From JAUWZS01 sp964423085 (GTDB taxonomy: Archaea; Aenigmatarchaeota; Aenigmatarchaeia; CG10238-14; SCSR01), in contig CAYRDB010000007.1 of NCBI GenBank assembly GCA_964423085.1, forward strand, positions 1-31,428: a stretch of DNA of 31,428 nt, given 5' to 3'. Under the pieces are notes generated by a model. That model saw only the letters and a program-made list of their open reading frames with translations. It was not told the DNA's origin and made no database searches. Shown here in pieces: positions 6,945 through 13,985 of this stretch (positions are counted from its first letter, which is position 1; every line of letters starts with the position of its first letter). Made by a program: the position numbers and the translations under genes.

Positions 6945-8474
6945 ATGAGTTTGTCTATGAAACTCCTGATTTTGGGCGCATTTCTTGGCATTTTGGCTGT
7001 CTTTTCCAACCCTGCTATAGCCATGCCCATATGGTCGGACAACTCTACTAATGTGACCAGCGGATCTGCTTATACTGCGAACGTTGCCTATAATTTTGGG
7101 ATAGTGTGGGCGGATGACATCACATCAGATTCTAGCATCATAGACAATGTGACTTTCGAGACAAACCTTACCACAGGAGGCCTGCTAGAGAATATAACAA
7201 AGGCGGACACTTTCAAGTACACATCTTTTTCCAACTCCACTGGGATGTGGAATGTCAGCTTCACACAAGAACAGATAGCTGGAACAGGAACCTTCTGGTT
7301 TAGATGGTTCGCTAATAACACCACATCCGGATTTGGAAGCGCTACCGAACAGATGATATTTGTGATAAACAGAGGCGGAGTCAATATGAGCCTTTATTTG
7401 AATGGAACACAGGGTAATTCGACATATCTGAGAGGTTCTGTAGCGAACCTTACTGCGTTGTCAAACGCAACGTCCTATTCACTTCCGCTTAGCATAAGCG
7501 CGGATTTCACTTCTGATTACACGACCACAGGCAATGATCCAATTGAAAACACAACTGTTCTTTCGTGCGCATCTGGGCTTTATAATGTGACAGCTTATTT
7601 TGATGACGATGGCAATTACACGAGCGATAGCATTACATACTGGCTTACTGTCTACTCAAAGGAAGATGGAAGCTCGTGTACCGACGCAATACAATGTTCT
7701 GGTGGATACTGTTCAAGCGGTGGATATTGCAGCAGCTCTAGCACATACTGCGGAGACGGTGTTTGCGATTCTGGCGAGTCATGCTCTTCATGCTCTGAAG
7801 ACTGTGGAAGCTGTTACATTCCCGTTTCTGTCGCAACCAATCCCTCTGTTCCAGGTAAAGCTACGATAACAATAACTTCTATAGCGCCTCATCTCGCTAA
7901 ACATATATCGACGCATTTAGTTGACAACCCCATAAATGGTTTCAATATTATGGTTGAAAACAGAGCCACCAATGTGGTCATAAATATGGAAAAGTACGCG
8001 TCTAAACCATCTGAAGTTTCGTCAGAAATGACCGGTAAAACTTACATGTATCTGAAAATAGACACGCTAGGTCTGGCTGAAAGCAATATAGAAGATGCGA
8101 AAGTGCTCTTTAAGGTTGAAAAGTCTTGGTTTGAAGAGAACGGTGTCGGGGAAGATGATGTAGCACTCTATAGATATTCTGATGGAAAATGGAATCCTTT
8201 AGACACCATTGTGACAGGTTCTGATGCATCCGTTGTATATTATGAATCCACAACTCCAGGATTCTCATATTTTGCAATATCTAGTCAGAATGTCCAGCAA
8301 ACTACTACAACCACCACCACGACTACTCTTCCAGCGCAGTCAACGACAACAACTATTGTTATGGAAGAATCTTCAGACAACACCTATATGTATATTTCAA
8401 TTGTGGTTCTGTTAATAGTGGTTATAGTTCTTTTCCTATGGAAGATGGGAATAATAAGATTCGGAAGAAATTAG
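6945..8474 (+). CDS. Stalked surface protein with Cys-rich motif and PGF-pre-PGF domain
   Basis: Exported, membrane-anchored protein of 509 aa. A signal peptide spans residues 1-27, ending AIA. An Asn/Ser/Thr-rich Ig-like region with many N-x-S/T sites follows (30-240), then a dense cysteine segment (about 245-292) with CGDGVCDSGESC. Next is a domain of about 150 aa matching PGF-pre-PGF (GFNIMVENRATNVVI through WNPLDT to FSYFAIS). A Thr stalk (about 450-470), a membrane helix (about 482-500) and a short basic tail end the protein. The anchor is a plain helix, with no PGF archaeosortase signal seen. Initiation could be the ATG at 6957. A TATA-like CATTTATTT about 26 nt upstream suggests a leaderless mRNA. 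Confidence 0.9.
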   Translation: MSLSMKLLILGAFLGILAVFSNPAIAMPIWSDNSTNVTSGSAYTANVAYNFGIVWADDITSDSSIIDNVTFETNLTTGGLLENITKADTFKYTSFSNSTGMWNVSFTQEQIAGTGTFWFRWFANNTTSGFGSATEQMIFVINRGGVNMSLYLNGTQGNSTYLRGSVANLTALSNATSYSLPLSISADFTSDYTTTGNDPIENTTVLSCASGLYNVTAYFDDDGNYTSDSITYWLTVYSKEDGSSCTDAIQCSGGYCSSGGYCSSSSTYCGDGVCDSGESCSSCSEDCGSCYIPVSVATNPSVPGKATITITSIAPHLAKHISTHLVDNPINGFNIMVENRATNVVINMEKYASKPSEVSSEMTGKTYMYLKIDTLGLAESNIEDAKVLFKVEKSWFEENGVGEDDVALYRYSDGKWNPLDTIVTGSDASVVYYESTTPGFSYFAISSQNVQQTTTTTTTTTLPAQSTTTTIVMEESSDNTYMYISIVVLLIVVIVLFLWKMGIIRFGRN

Positions 8475-9286
8475 TCAGATTGCTTTGAGAGCATACCCTT
8501 CAGCTTTTGGGTGATACTTGTTTTTTCGCTGTTCTTCATCTTTTCCACTATCGGAATTATGTCGTCGTCGCTGTCACCCATTGCAATGACGTTTGTCGCT
8601 ATTTCAAGGAAGCTGCTGTAGCTTTTGGATTTTTTGTCATACCAGAGTATTGGTACGCCCTGCGCTGTGCTGTCCATTATTTTTTCGTCGAAAGGTATCG
8701 AGCCTATCACTGGTATCTCAAAGAGCTCCTCCGCCTTCTCTGGAAGTATTTCATAGTCCTTTCCCCTGACCATGTTCATTACTATGCAGAAGCTCTTGTG
8801 GCCTATCAGCTTGGCAACATCCTTGCATTTTACAACATCCACCACATTCGGCACTGTCGGATTTGTTATGAATATGATTTCCTGGCATGCGTGAAGAACT
8901 CCCATTGCCTCGCGACCGAGACCTGGCGCAGAGTCCAGTATTATAAAGTCGAAATCCTCCTTCGCTGAAAGGCTGTCCACTATTCCTTTCAGACCGCGCA
9001 TGTCCACTTTTTTAAGGTCAAAAAAGTCGTTTGATGCCGGTATGAACATAACTCCGTTCTTTTCCAGCGGCGCGAACTTTACATCTACGTCTCCCGCAAA
9101 AACGTTGTTGAGCGTTGTGGAGAACTCCTTCGCTCCTATATAGTAGCTGAGGTGCGGAGTGGTGACATTACAGTCTATGACTACTGTTTTTTTTCCAAGC
9201 ATGCTCAAGGCTATTGCGATATTAGCAGAGAAAGTGGTCTTTCCGACTCCGCCCTTTCCGGAAATTATTGCTATTATCCTTGACAT
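8471..9286 (-). CDS. minD: MinD/ParA-family P-loop ATPase
   Basis: Deviant-Walker ATPase of 271 aa that dimerises on ATP and usually positions or anchors proteins at the membrane or nucleoid. It has the Walker A GKGGVGKTT (about 10-18) with the signature extra Lys11, switch I region VIDCN, and Walker B FIILDSAPG, followed by the TNPTVPNV block typical of MinD. The C-terminal stretch SITQKLKGMLSK could form an amphipathic membrane-targeting helix as in MinD. No FtsZ or MinC/E partner is in the window. Its stop overlaps that of the surface-protein gene (TTAG shared). Archaeal MinD paralogues also serve archaellum and chemosensory positioning, so its cargo is unknown. Confidence 0.9.
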   Translation of the reverse strand: MSRIIAIISGKGGVGKTTFSANIAIALSMLGKKTVVIDCNVTTPHLSYYIGAKEFSTTLNNVFAGDVDVKFAPLEKNGVMFIPASNDFFDLKKVDMRGLKGIVDSLSAKEDFDFIILDSAPGLGREAMGVLHACQEIIFITNPTVPNVVDVVKCKDVAKLIGHKSFCIVMNMVRGKDYEILPEKAEELFEIPVIGSIPFDEKIMDSTAQGVPILWYDKKSKSYSSFLEIATNVIAMGDSDDDIIPIVEKMKNSEKTSITQKLKGMLSKQSD

Positions 9287-9303
9287 TCAGAACCTCTGAT
9301 TTA

Positions 9304-9312
9304 TTTTATAAA
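9304..9312 (-). promoter_or_regulatory. TATA box for minD
   Basis: TTTATAAAA on the minus strand, about 22 nt from the ATG at 9286. The spacing implies transcription starting at or very near the start codon (leaderless or nearly so). The tRNA-Ser promoter lies back to back with it. Confidence 0.55.
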
Positions 9313-9320
9313 TATACTAA

Positions 9321-9330
9321 TGTTTAAACA
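9321..9330 (+). promoter_or_regulatory. TATA box for tRNA-Ser
   Basis: TGTTTAAACA, a perfect 10-bp palindrome centred about 29 nt upstream of the tRNA 5' end at 9355. Confidence 0.6.
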
Positions 9331-9354
9331 TCTTAAAACTGTTATTTGGATTGT

Positions 9355-9437
9355 GCCCAGGTCGCATAACCTGGTAGTGCGCACGGCTGGAAACCGTGTG
9401 TCCTTTGGACTTCTGGGTTCAAATCCCAGCCTGGGCG
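9355..9437 (+). tRNA. tRNA-Ser (anticodon GGA)
   Basis: Class II cloverleaf. The acceptor stem pairs GCCCAGG with CCTGGGC. The anticodon stem CACGG/CCGTG encloses CTGGAAA (anticodon GGA). A long variable arm GTCC-TTT-GGAC and a T arm CTGGG-TTCAAAT-CCCAG follow. The discriminator at 9437 is G, the seryl identity base. The D stem is only 3 bp (GCA/TGC). No intron and no encoded CCA. Confidence 0.95.
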
Positions 9438-9490
9438 CTGTTTACGACATTAAGAAACGTTAAAATCAAAGGAAACCATATTCTTAATTG

Positions 9491-10174
9491 ATGCCGCAAC
9501 AGTACAATCTCGATAAGATAAAGAACAACTTGGCGACTATTGATGCCAGATTATTTAATACTCTGATAAAGTTGGGCGCAAGCCTTTATTCAATCCAAGT
9601 AAAAGAGCTTCCATTCTATGAAGCCCTGGGAAAAACTGGGAATGACATGTTCAAGTATATTGAGGAGATAGATAAAATCGAGCCAGGATCGAAAGAAGCC
9701 ATGGACCTTATGGGAAGGCTGTATCGCTTTATGAAAGTCGATGTTAAAAATATGATGACTCAGATTAGCAAGTACAAGAATAAAAGAGCAAATATCAAAA
9801 CAGAGAGTTCCAAATACATTGAAGAATCAGTGGACGGCGTTCTAGCCATGTATAATGACATTGCGGAAACCGAGAGCATTGTAGCGAAAAACTACCAATA
9901 TCTCCATAATTTGTACAAAGGGAATCGCCTTTCCGAAGTCAAGCCGAAACCTAAGAGGAGTTTAGGAACTGAAACAAAGTTGCTAATGGCTGTCCTGATT
10001 CTAAGCATTGCGTTTGTGGGACTGAGTTTTTCTGGAATTCAGAACATGGAAACCACCGGATATTCGGCGCTTCCGACCGGCGACTTTGTTTCCGGTTTCG
10101 AGCTTTTGTATGTGCTCGTCTCCGCTGCTGTGATATCTGTTTACGGGATTGGCAAGCTGGCCAAACGGTGGTAG
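9491..10174 (+). CDS. Coiled-coil protein with two C-terminal membrane helices
   Basis: Unrecognised 227-aa protein. The first 145 residues are charged and helical with a heptad-like pattern (for example DLMGRLYRFMKVDVKNMMTQ). A basic linker (KPKPKRS) leads to two membrane helices at about 161-180 and 202-221, with a short loop containing TTGYSALPTGDF between them. The topology suggests a cytoplasmic coiled coil tethered to the membrane. It lies between tRNA-Ser and tRNA-Val, opposite in direction to minD. I chose the ATG at 9491 over the TTG just before it. Function unknown; a membrane scaffold is the most that can be said. Confidence 0.8.
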   Translation: MPQQYNLDKIKNNLATIDARLFNTLIKLGASLYSIQVKELPFYEALGKTGNDMFKYIEEIDKIEPGSKEAMDLMGRLYRFMKVDVKNMMTQISKYKNKRANIKTESSKYIEESVDGVLAMYNDIAETESIVAKNYQYLHNLYKGNRLSEVKPKPKRSLGTETKLLMAVLILSIAFVGLSFSGIQNMETTGYSALPTGDFVSGFELLYVLVSAAVISVYGIGKLAKRW

Positions 10175-10181
10175 TTGCAGA

Positions 10182-10189
10182 TTTAAATT
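10182..10189 (+). promoter_or_regulatory. TATA box for tRNA-Val
   Basis: TTTAAATT, starting 34 nt upstream of the tRNA-Val 5' end at 10216, just after the stop of the coiled-coil gene. Its position fits an archaeal tRNA promoter. Confidence 0.55.
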
Positions 10190-10199
10190 CTACCAAACC

Positions 10200-10209
10200 T
10201 TTTTTATTT
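10200..10209 (+). terminator. Oligo-T terminator after the coiled-coil gene
   Basis: TTTTTTATTT about 25 nt after the stop at 10174 and just before tRNA-Val. Archaeal RNA polymerase stops at such T runs without a hairpin. Confidence 0.5.
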
Positions 10210-10215
10210 TACAAA

Positions 10216-10287
10216 GGGCTCGTGGTCTAGAGGCATGACGTCGCGTTGACGTCGCGAAGGTCGCTGGTTCGAATCCGGCCGGGCCCA
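10216..10287 (+). tRNA. tRNA-Val (anticodon GAC)
   Basis: Acceptor GGGCTCG pairs with CGGGCCC (two G-T pairs). The D arm is GTC/GAC. The anticodon stem TCGCG/CGCGA closes the loop TTGACGT, giving anticodon GAC. The T arm is GCTGG-TTCGAAT-CCGGC. The discriminator at 10287 is A, as expected for valine. A T6 run at 10293-10298 just downstream can end the transcript. No intron visible. Confidence 0.94.
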
Positions 10288-10304
10288 TTCACTTTTTTAG
10301 TAGG

Positions 10305-10313
10305 TTATTTAAG
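10305..10313 (+). promoter_or_regulatory. TATA box for the winged-helix regulator
   Basis: TTATTTAAG centred about 28 nt before the ATG at 10337, implying a leaderless transcript. Confidence 0.5.
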
Positions 10314-10336
10314 CGTTGGGTTTTATCTAAAAACTG

Positions 10337-10765
10337 ATGGCAGAATACTACGTCAGCGATATGATTGAGGATGAAGGCACAGAGAGCATTGTGATATCTT
10401 CTATAAGGCCCGAGTTAAACTACATAACGTCAAATCCTGTCAGGGCTTCTATAATACATCTTCTTGTTAACAACAATGACCTGGGGCACACTATGCAAGT
10501 TGAGGAAATAGCAAAGAGGCTCGGCAAGCGACACTCTGTAATAATATACCACCTAGAAAGGCTGCTCGCTTGGAACATAGTCAGGGTCGTCAAATCCGTA
10601 AAGTATGGTGACACCGAGAAAAGAGTTATTTGGGGTTTAAGGACAGAGTATCCAAATCTGATAAAAGAAGTATATTCCAGGATAGTAAAGTACTTTTTCA
10701 CCCAGAAGCAGCTCGATAAGATGTGCAACCTCAACTCAACTGTCCGGCAGCGGATCTTGGACTAA
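10337..10765 (+). CDS. Winged helix-turn-helix transcriptional regulator (ArsR-like)
   Basis: A 142-aa predicted DNA-binding protein. The winged-helix domain covers about residues 30-100: NPVRASIIHLLVNNN begins the first helix, VEEIAKRLGKRHSVIIYHLERLLAWNIV forms the helix-turn-helix with recognition helix, and VRVVKSVKYGDTEKRVIWGL forms the wing. This layout matches archaeal ArsR/HTH_20-type regulators. No metal-binding cysteine cluster is present; the single Cys near the C-terminus cannot form one. Target genes are unknown. It stands alone between tRNA-Val and an unknown gene. Confidence 0.86.
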   Translation: MAEYYVSDMIEDEGTESIVISSIRPELNYITSNPVRASIIHLLVNNNDLGHTMQVEEIAKRLGKRHSVIIYHLERLLAWNIVRVVKSVKYGDTEKRVIWGLRTEYPNLIKEVYSRIVKYFFTQKQLDKMCNLNSTVRQRILD

Positions 10766-10844
10766 TTCTGGCTCAATTGTGGACTATTTTTGGACTTGCC
10801 TTTATTGTGTGAAATTAAAGGGCTAGGACATCCAATCTTATGCT

Positions 10845-11219
10845 ATGGAACTTTGCGGAAGAGAAGAGTGTGTTTACAAGGCTGTAGAGAAAATGGTTGG
10901 CGACATGAAGAGCGAGATTGCCAAAAAGCAGAACATACCTTACAGCGATCAGCTTATGGTTGCTAAGATATACGACCTTAACGCAGCTGTGCTTTCCGAG
11001 GCCTGCAGAAGGTCGAACAAAGTCGACAAGAAGGATTGCGACGCGTCAAGGCAGTTCAACAAGAAGAACCTTTCCATGGACACTTTCATATTTCTGAACC
11101 AGCTAAAGGAAGACGGATTCATAACCGGGGAGTTCAAGGAGAAGCTTTTTTGCGCACTTCTTGAGATGGACCCTGAGATAAGGAAGATGGTGGAGAACGA
11201 CACTAGCGGGCTTGTGTAG
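10845..11219 (+). CDS. Hypothetical helical protein (124 aa)
   Basis: Unrecognised soluble protein. It is predicted mostly helical, with cysteines at both ends of the N-terminal half (CGREEC at 4-9, Cys59, Cys70) and a conserved-looking C-terminal block FKEKLFCALLEMDPEIRKMV. It lacks a signal peptide and membrane helices. A TATA-like AAATTAAAG about 30 nt upstream suggests a leaderless or short-leader mRNA. Its last 17 nt overlap the 3' end of the convergent 117-aa gene. Function unknown. Confidence 0.7.
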   Translation: MELCGREECVYKAVEKMVGDMKSEIAKKQNIPYSDQLMVAKIYDLNAAVLSEACRRSNKVDKKDCDASRQFNKKNLSMDTFIFLNQLKEDGFITGEFKEKLFCALLEMDPEIRKMVENDTSGLV

Positions 11220-11556
11220 ATTCCATGTACTTTTTTACGTCTTCCAGTCTTATGAAATATTGCAGGACATCTTTTTTGTAAATCACTTCTGGATTTTCCT
11301 CTATTTTCTTCACAGCCTCGTCCGGTCTGTATTTTCCACACCCAATTAGCACAACGTCGTCTTCTTCCACAAAAACTAGGTAGCCTTTGCCCAGCACTCT
11401 TTCACATTTTCCCTTTTCATAAGACTCTACGCAGTTTAATATGTCTCCAATGAGGTCTTCAGCCCTGATCATATCACTACCGTAAAGAACGGCCTCCTGA
11501 TTCCTCAAAAAGTTGATTTCTACTGCAAATTCTGAAAGTTCTGCCTCTATACCCAT
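11203..11556 (-). CDS. Hypothetical acidic protein (117 aa)
   Basis: Unrecognised soluble protein that starts 26 nt downstream of the zinc-ribbon gene 11583-12020 on the same strand, so it probably ends the GTPase operon. The pattern is alpha/beta: an acidic helical N-terminus (EAELSEFAVEINFLRN), a strand pair around GYLVFVEEDDVVLIGCG, and a charged C-terminus. GGTTA lies just before the ATG at 11556. Function unknown; its link to the GTPase genes is positional only. Confidence 0.7.
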   Translation of the reverse strand: MGIEAELSEFAVEINFLRNQEAVLYGSDMIRAEDLIGDILNCVESYEKGKCERVLGKGYLVFVEEDDVVLIGCGKYRPDEAVKKIEENPEVIYKKDVLQYFIRLEDVKKYMESTQAR

Positions 11557-11582
11557 TCAATAACCTTTGTAAGAAACATTTT

Positions 11583-12020
11583 TTAATCTTTCAGTTTTTC
11601 GAAAGCATCCGGAAGGTGGATGAAGTACACGTCCCCCTTTTCTCTTATGATTATCGGGCTGTCCTTCATAAGCGCGTCTATGTTTATCTCGTAAACTCCC
11701 TCCTTCTCAACGCGGAGCGTCTCCACCCCATCCATTTCTTCCACTGCGTACCTTTTGTTGCCCACGTTCACGACTGTTTTCTTTCCAGATGTCGGCTCTT
11801 TTCTATCCATCTTAGCAGCCTTCCTTTTCTTTATATGCTTCTCTATCTCTTTCTCAAGCGTAGTCTCCTTTTTCCTCAGCTCGGACTTTACTGATTCAAG
11901 AGTTTCGGAAGACGGGCCTTTCACATACACAAAGAATATTCCGCCACAGGAAATGCAACCTCTAAGTATTTCCTTGTCGTTGTCCTGGAACAGCTTTCCG
12001 CATTTCACGCATTTGTGCAT
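11583..12020 (-). CDS. OapC/ArvC-like zinc-ribbon protein (DUF2072 type)
   Basis: A 145-aa archaeal protein with an N-terminal zinc ribbon (CVKCG at 4-8 and CISCGG at 22-27). A charged helical linker (about 45-80) follows, then a C-terminal beta domain containing RYAVEEMDGVETLRVEKEGVYEINIDAL. The N-terminal ribbon, length and location after a DUF2073 gene and an Era-like GTPase match the zinc-ribbon member of that conserved archaeal gene trio. Molecular role is unknown; the trio's names (OapB/OapC, ArvB/ArvC) are family labels recalled from memory. It begins 4 nt after the DUF2073 stop. Confidence 0.85.
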   Translation of the reverse strand: MHKCVKCGKLFQDNDKEILRGCISCGGIFFVYVKGPSSETLESVKSELRKKETTLEKEIEKHIKKRKAAKMDRKEPTSGKKTVVNVGNKRYAVEEMDGVETLRVEKEGVYEINIDALMKDSPIIIREKGDVYFIHLPDAFEKLKD

Positions 12021-12024
12021 GCAA

Positions 12025-12486
12025 TTACCTTTGCATCTGGGCGAACACTGAGAACGAGTCCGGGTTCTTCTTAATGTCGCGTATGAACTTTGAAGGTCCT
12101 ATCAACGTCATTCCGTATTTCAGGTCCATTTTAGGAGGCTGCTTGCCTGTGAACCTGCTCAATATTTTTTCTATGTCGCGCTTTCGCTCCATGACGCTCT
12201 CCAGCATCTTTTGGTAGCCTGCGCTCTCCCTTTTGAGGCTGCAGACTTCTATTCCAGGGAATCCGCTGTCCACCCTTCTCATTGTCTCCCTTACCAGATT
12301 AAGCTCTTCGTTAGGATCCATTACTCCGTCTGTTATGAGTATTGTCCCGTCCTTTACGACATCCAATATGTAGCTTATCCTGTTCCTCTCGTCCTTTCTG
12401 TTCAGTACGTTAGAAGAGACAAAGTCTATTTTCAAGTCAGAACTTATTTTCTTGATTTTTTTCGAATTATTCTTCTTAGCGCGCAT
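12025..12486 (-). CDS. OapB/ArvB-like DUF2073 protein
   Basis: Archaeal protein of 153 aa with a Lys-rich N-terminus. Its core matches the DUF2073 family as I recall it: DGTILITDGVMDPNEELNLVRETMRRVDSGFPGIEV, then LKYGMTLIGPSKFIRDIKKNPDSFSVFA at the C-terminus. The basic N-terminus suggests RNA or ribosome contact. It overlaps the 3' end of the GTPase gene by 11 nt and is followed 4 nt later by the zinc-ribbon gene, so the three are translated as a unit. The exact function is not established from sequence. Confidence 0.85.
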   Translation of the reverse strand: MRAKKNNSKKIKKISSDLKIDFVSSNVLNRKDERNRISYILDVVKDGTILITDGVMDPNEELNLVRETMRRVDSGFPGIEVCSLKRESAGYQKMLESVMERKRDIEKILSRFTGKQPPKMDLKYGMTLIGPSKFIRDIKKNPDSFSVFAQMQR

Positions 12487-13099
12487 TTCCTATCGCCTCG
12501 TAAAGCTTGTCTATGTTTTTTCCCTTAAGGGCGGATATGGGCACCACTGTGTATTCTGGGAATGCCTCCTTTATCCTCTTTATGCTCGAGTTCTTCATGT
12601 CTATCTTGTTGGCGACTATGATTACGGGTATCCCTTTCGCTTCCAGGTTTCCCATTAAAGTAAGGTTCACCTGTGTGAGAGGGTCCCTAGTCGAATCCAT
12701 AACTGCCAGAACAGTGTCGACGTTGTCAAGCCACTTTATGGCTTCTATAACTCCTTTCGTGGCCTCCTTGGCCCTCTTTTTAGCCAGGTTCCTTTTCATT
12801 CCGAACTTTACAAAATCCTTGTAGTCGACTTTTGTTGACAATCCCGGCATGTCAATAAGGTTCATCATCAGCTTCTTCCTTCCAGCGAGCGGTACCACGA
12901 CCTTCTCTTTCTTATGCACTGCTCTTGTCTCGTGAGGTATCTTCGACACGCTGCCCATTTCCTCTCCTGTCCAATCCTTTGATATTTTGTTCGCAAGCGT
13001 GGTCTTTCCTACGTTTACTTCGCCGTATATTCCGAGCGTTATCTTTTTTCTGAGACCGAAAAACTCGGCCATCCAGTCGAAAAATCTTATGAATGCCAT
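12476..13099 (-). CDS. Era-like small GTP-binding protein
   Basis: TRAFAC-class GTPase of 207 aa. G motifs are complete: G1 GEVNVGKT (26-33), G3 DMPG (83-86), G4 NKID (164-167) and G5 SAL (189-191). The N-terminus MAFIRFFDWMAEFFG is amphipathic and may touch the membrane. No KH or other C-terminal RNA domain is fused, unlike bacterial Era. I chose the ATG at 13099 because upstream residues in the longer frame do not fit the family, and the domain starts 20 residues later. It heads the operon with DUF2073 and zinc-ribbon genes, implying that they act together, perhaps in ribosome assembly. Confidence 0.9.
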   Translation of the reverse strand: MAFIRFFDWMAEFFGLRKKITLGIYGEVNVGKTTLANKISKDWTGEEMGSVSKIPHETRAVHKKEKVVVPLAGRKKLMMNLIDMPGLSTKVDYKDFVKFGMKRNLAKKRAKEATKGVIEAIKWLDNVDTVLAVMDSTRDPLTQVNLTLMGNLEAKGIPVIIVANKIDMKNSSIKRIKEAFPEYTVVPISALKGKNIDKLYEAIGNAR

Positions 13100-13196
13100 A
13101 TTCAATATTATTTCACTTTCATAGTTCTTAAGTTTGAACCATTGAAGCGTGTGCCGACAGGATGATATAATAACAAAAGCCCGCCAATCTAGTATT

Positions 13197-13985
13197 ATGA
13201 ATATTCTCCTGGCTTTCATTGTAATATTCTCAGTAGCGGCGCTGGCCGCGCTTCATTATTCAGTTTCGGTCGGAGACATCTCAAACACATCGATTGATGT
13301 TCCAACCACCACTACAATTCCGGCTACGACCACCACAACCACACAGCCTTCGTCCGCTTCTGCTTCAATGTCTAATCTGACAGCCAGCCATGCGAACGAA
13401 GAGTCTATAAAATGGCTAGAGCATAGGACGTTCGAGCTTGTGAACGAAGAAAGAATTAGGGAAGGCCTCGAACCGCTAAAGTGGAACGAAGAGATTTTGT
13501 TTGTGTGCAGGCTCCACAGCGAGGACATGGGAACTAACGGTTTCTTTTCCCATACAGGAACTGGAAATACCACTGTGGGGGATCGGCTTAACAGGGAAAG
13601 GGTCTATTATTGGAATCTCAGCGGCGAAAACTTGCTCATGCAGAGCGGAGTGGAGAACTACTATGTCAACTTTTTAGGCGAGATAACAAACGCGAAGTAC
13701 AAGACATTGGAAGAGCTGTCCCAGGCTGCGGTGGACGGGTGGATGAACAGCACCGGGCACAGGGAGAACATGCTGAAGCCAGCGTATGACGAATCTGCGA
13801 TAGGAATATACGCTGTCGAAGGAGTCCTCGGCGATACGCAGTATTCGAACACTTCCTACTATTTCACCCAGAATTTTATAACCAGGGTTGGCTGCGGATA
13901 CAACGGCGGCCCTTGCTGCGTAGAACAAGGCTACCTGCCTTGGTGCTATGTTCCTTTGAAATGCGAATTGGAAATATGCGTCTAG
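13197..13985 (+). CDS. Membrane-anchored CAP/SCP-domain protein
   Basis: Exported protein of 262 aa. An N-terminal hydrophobic helix (3-22) may be a signal anchor. A Thr-rich stalk follows (about 35-55), then a CAP (cysteine-rich secretory/antigen 5/PR-1) domain with FELVNEERIREGLEPLKWN, the His of LHSEDM, a SGENLL block, and STGHRENMLKPAY; these are the bacterial-type CAP signatures including the two cavity histidines. The C-terminal 40 residues hold seven cysteines (CGYNGGPCC onward), likely disulphide-bonded outside the cell. The ATG at 13197 is preceded by a TATA-like ATATAATA at 13165. The stop overlaps that of the convergent tmk gene. Function in archaea is unknown. Confidence 0.9.
   Translation: MNILLAFIVIFSVAALAALHYSVSVGDISNTSIDVPTTTTIPATTTTTTQPSSASASMSNLTASHANEESIKWLEHRTFELVNEERIREGLEPLKWNEEILFVCRLHSEDMGTNGFFSHTGTGNTTVGDRLNRERVYYWNLSGENLLMQSGVENYYVNFLGEITNAKYKTLEELSQAAVDGWMNSTGHRENMLKPAYDESAIGIYAVEGVLGDTQYSNTSYYFTQNFITRVGCGYNGGPCCVEQGYLPWCYVPLKCELEICV

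Noticed and set aside
8299..8361. Repetitive ACC/ACA/ACT tract that could be a simple repeat or microsatellite
   Set aside because: It is in frame and encodes the Thr stalk of the surface protein with mixed codons, so it is explained as coding sequence.
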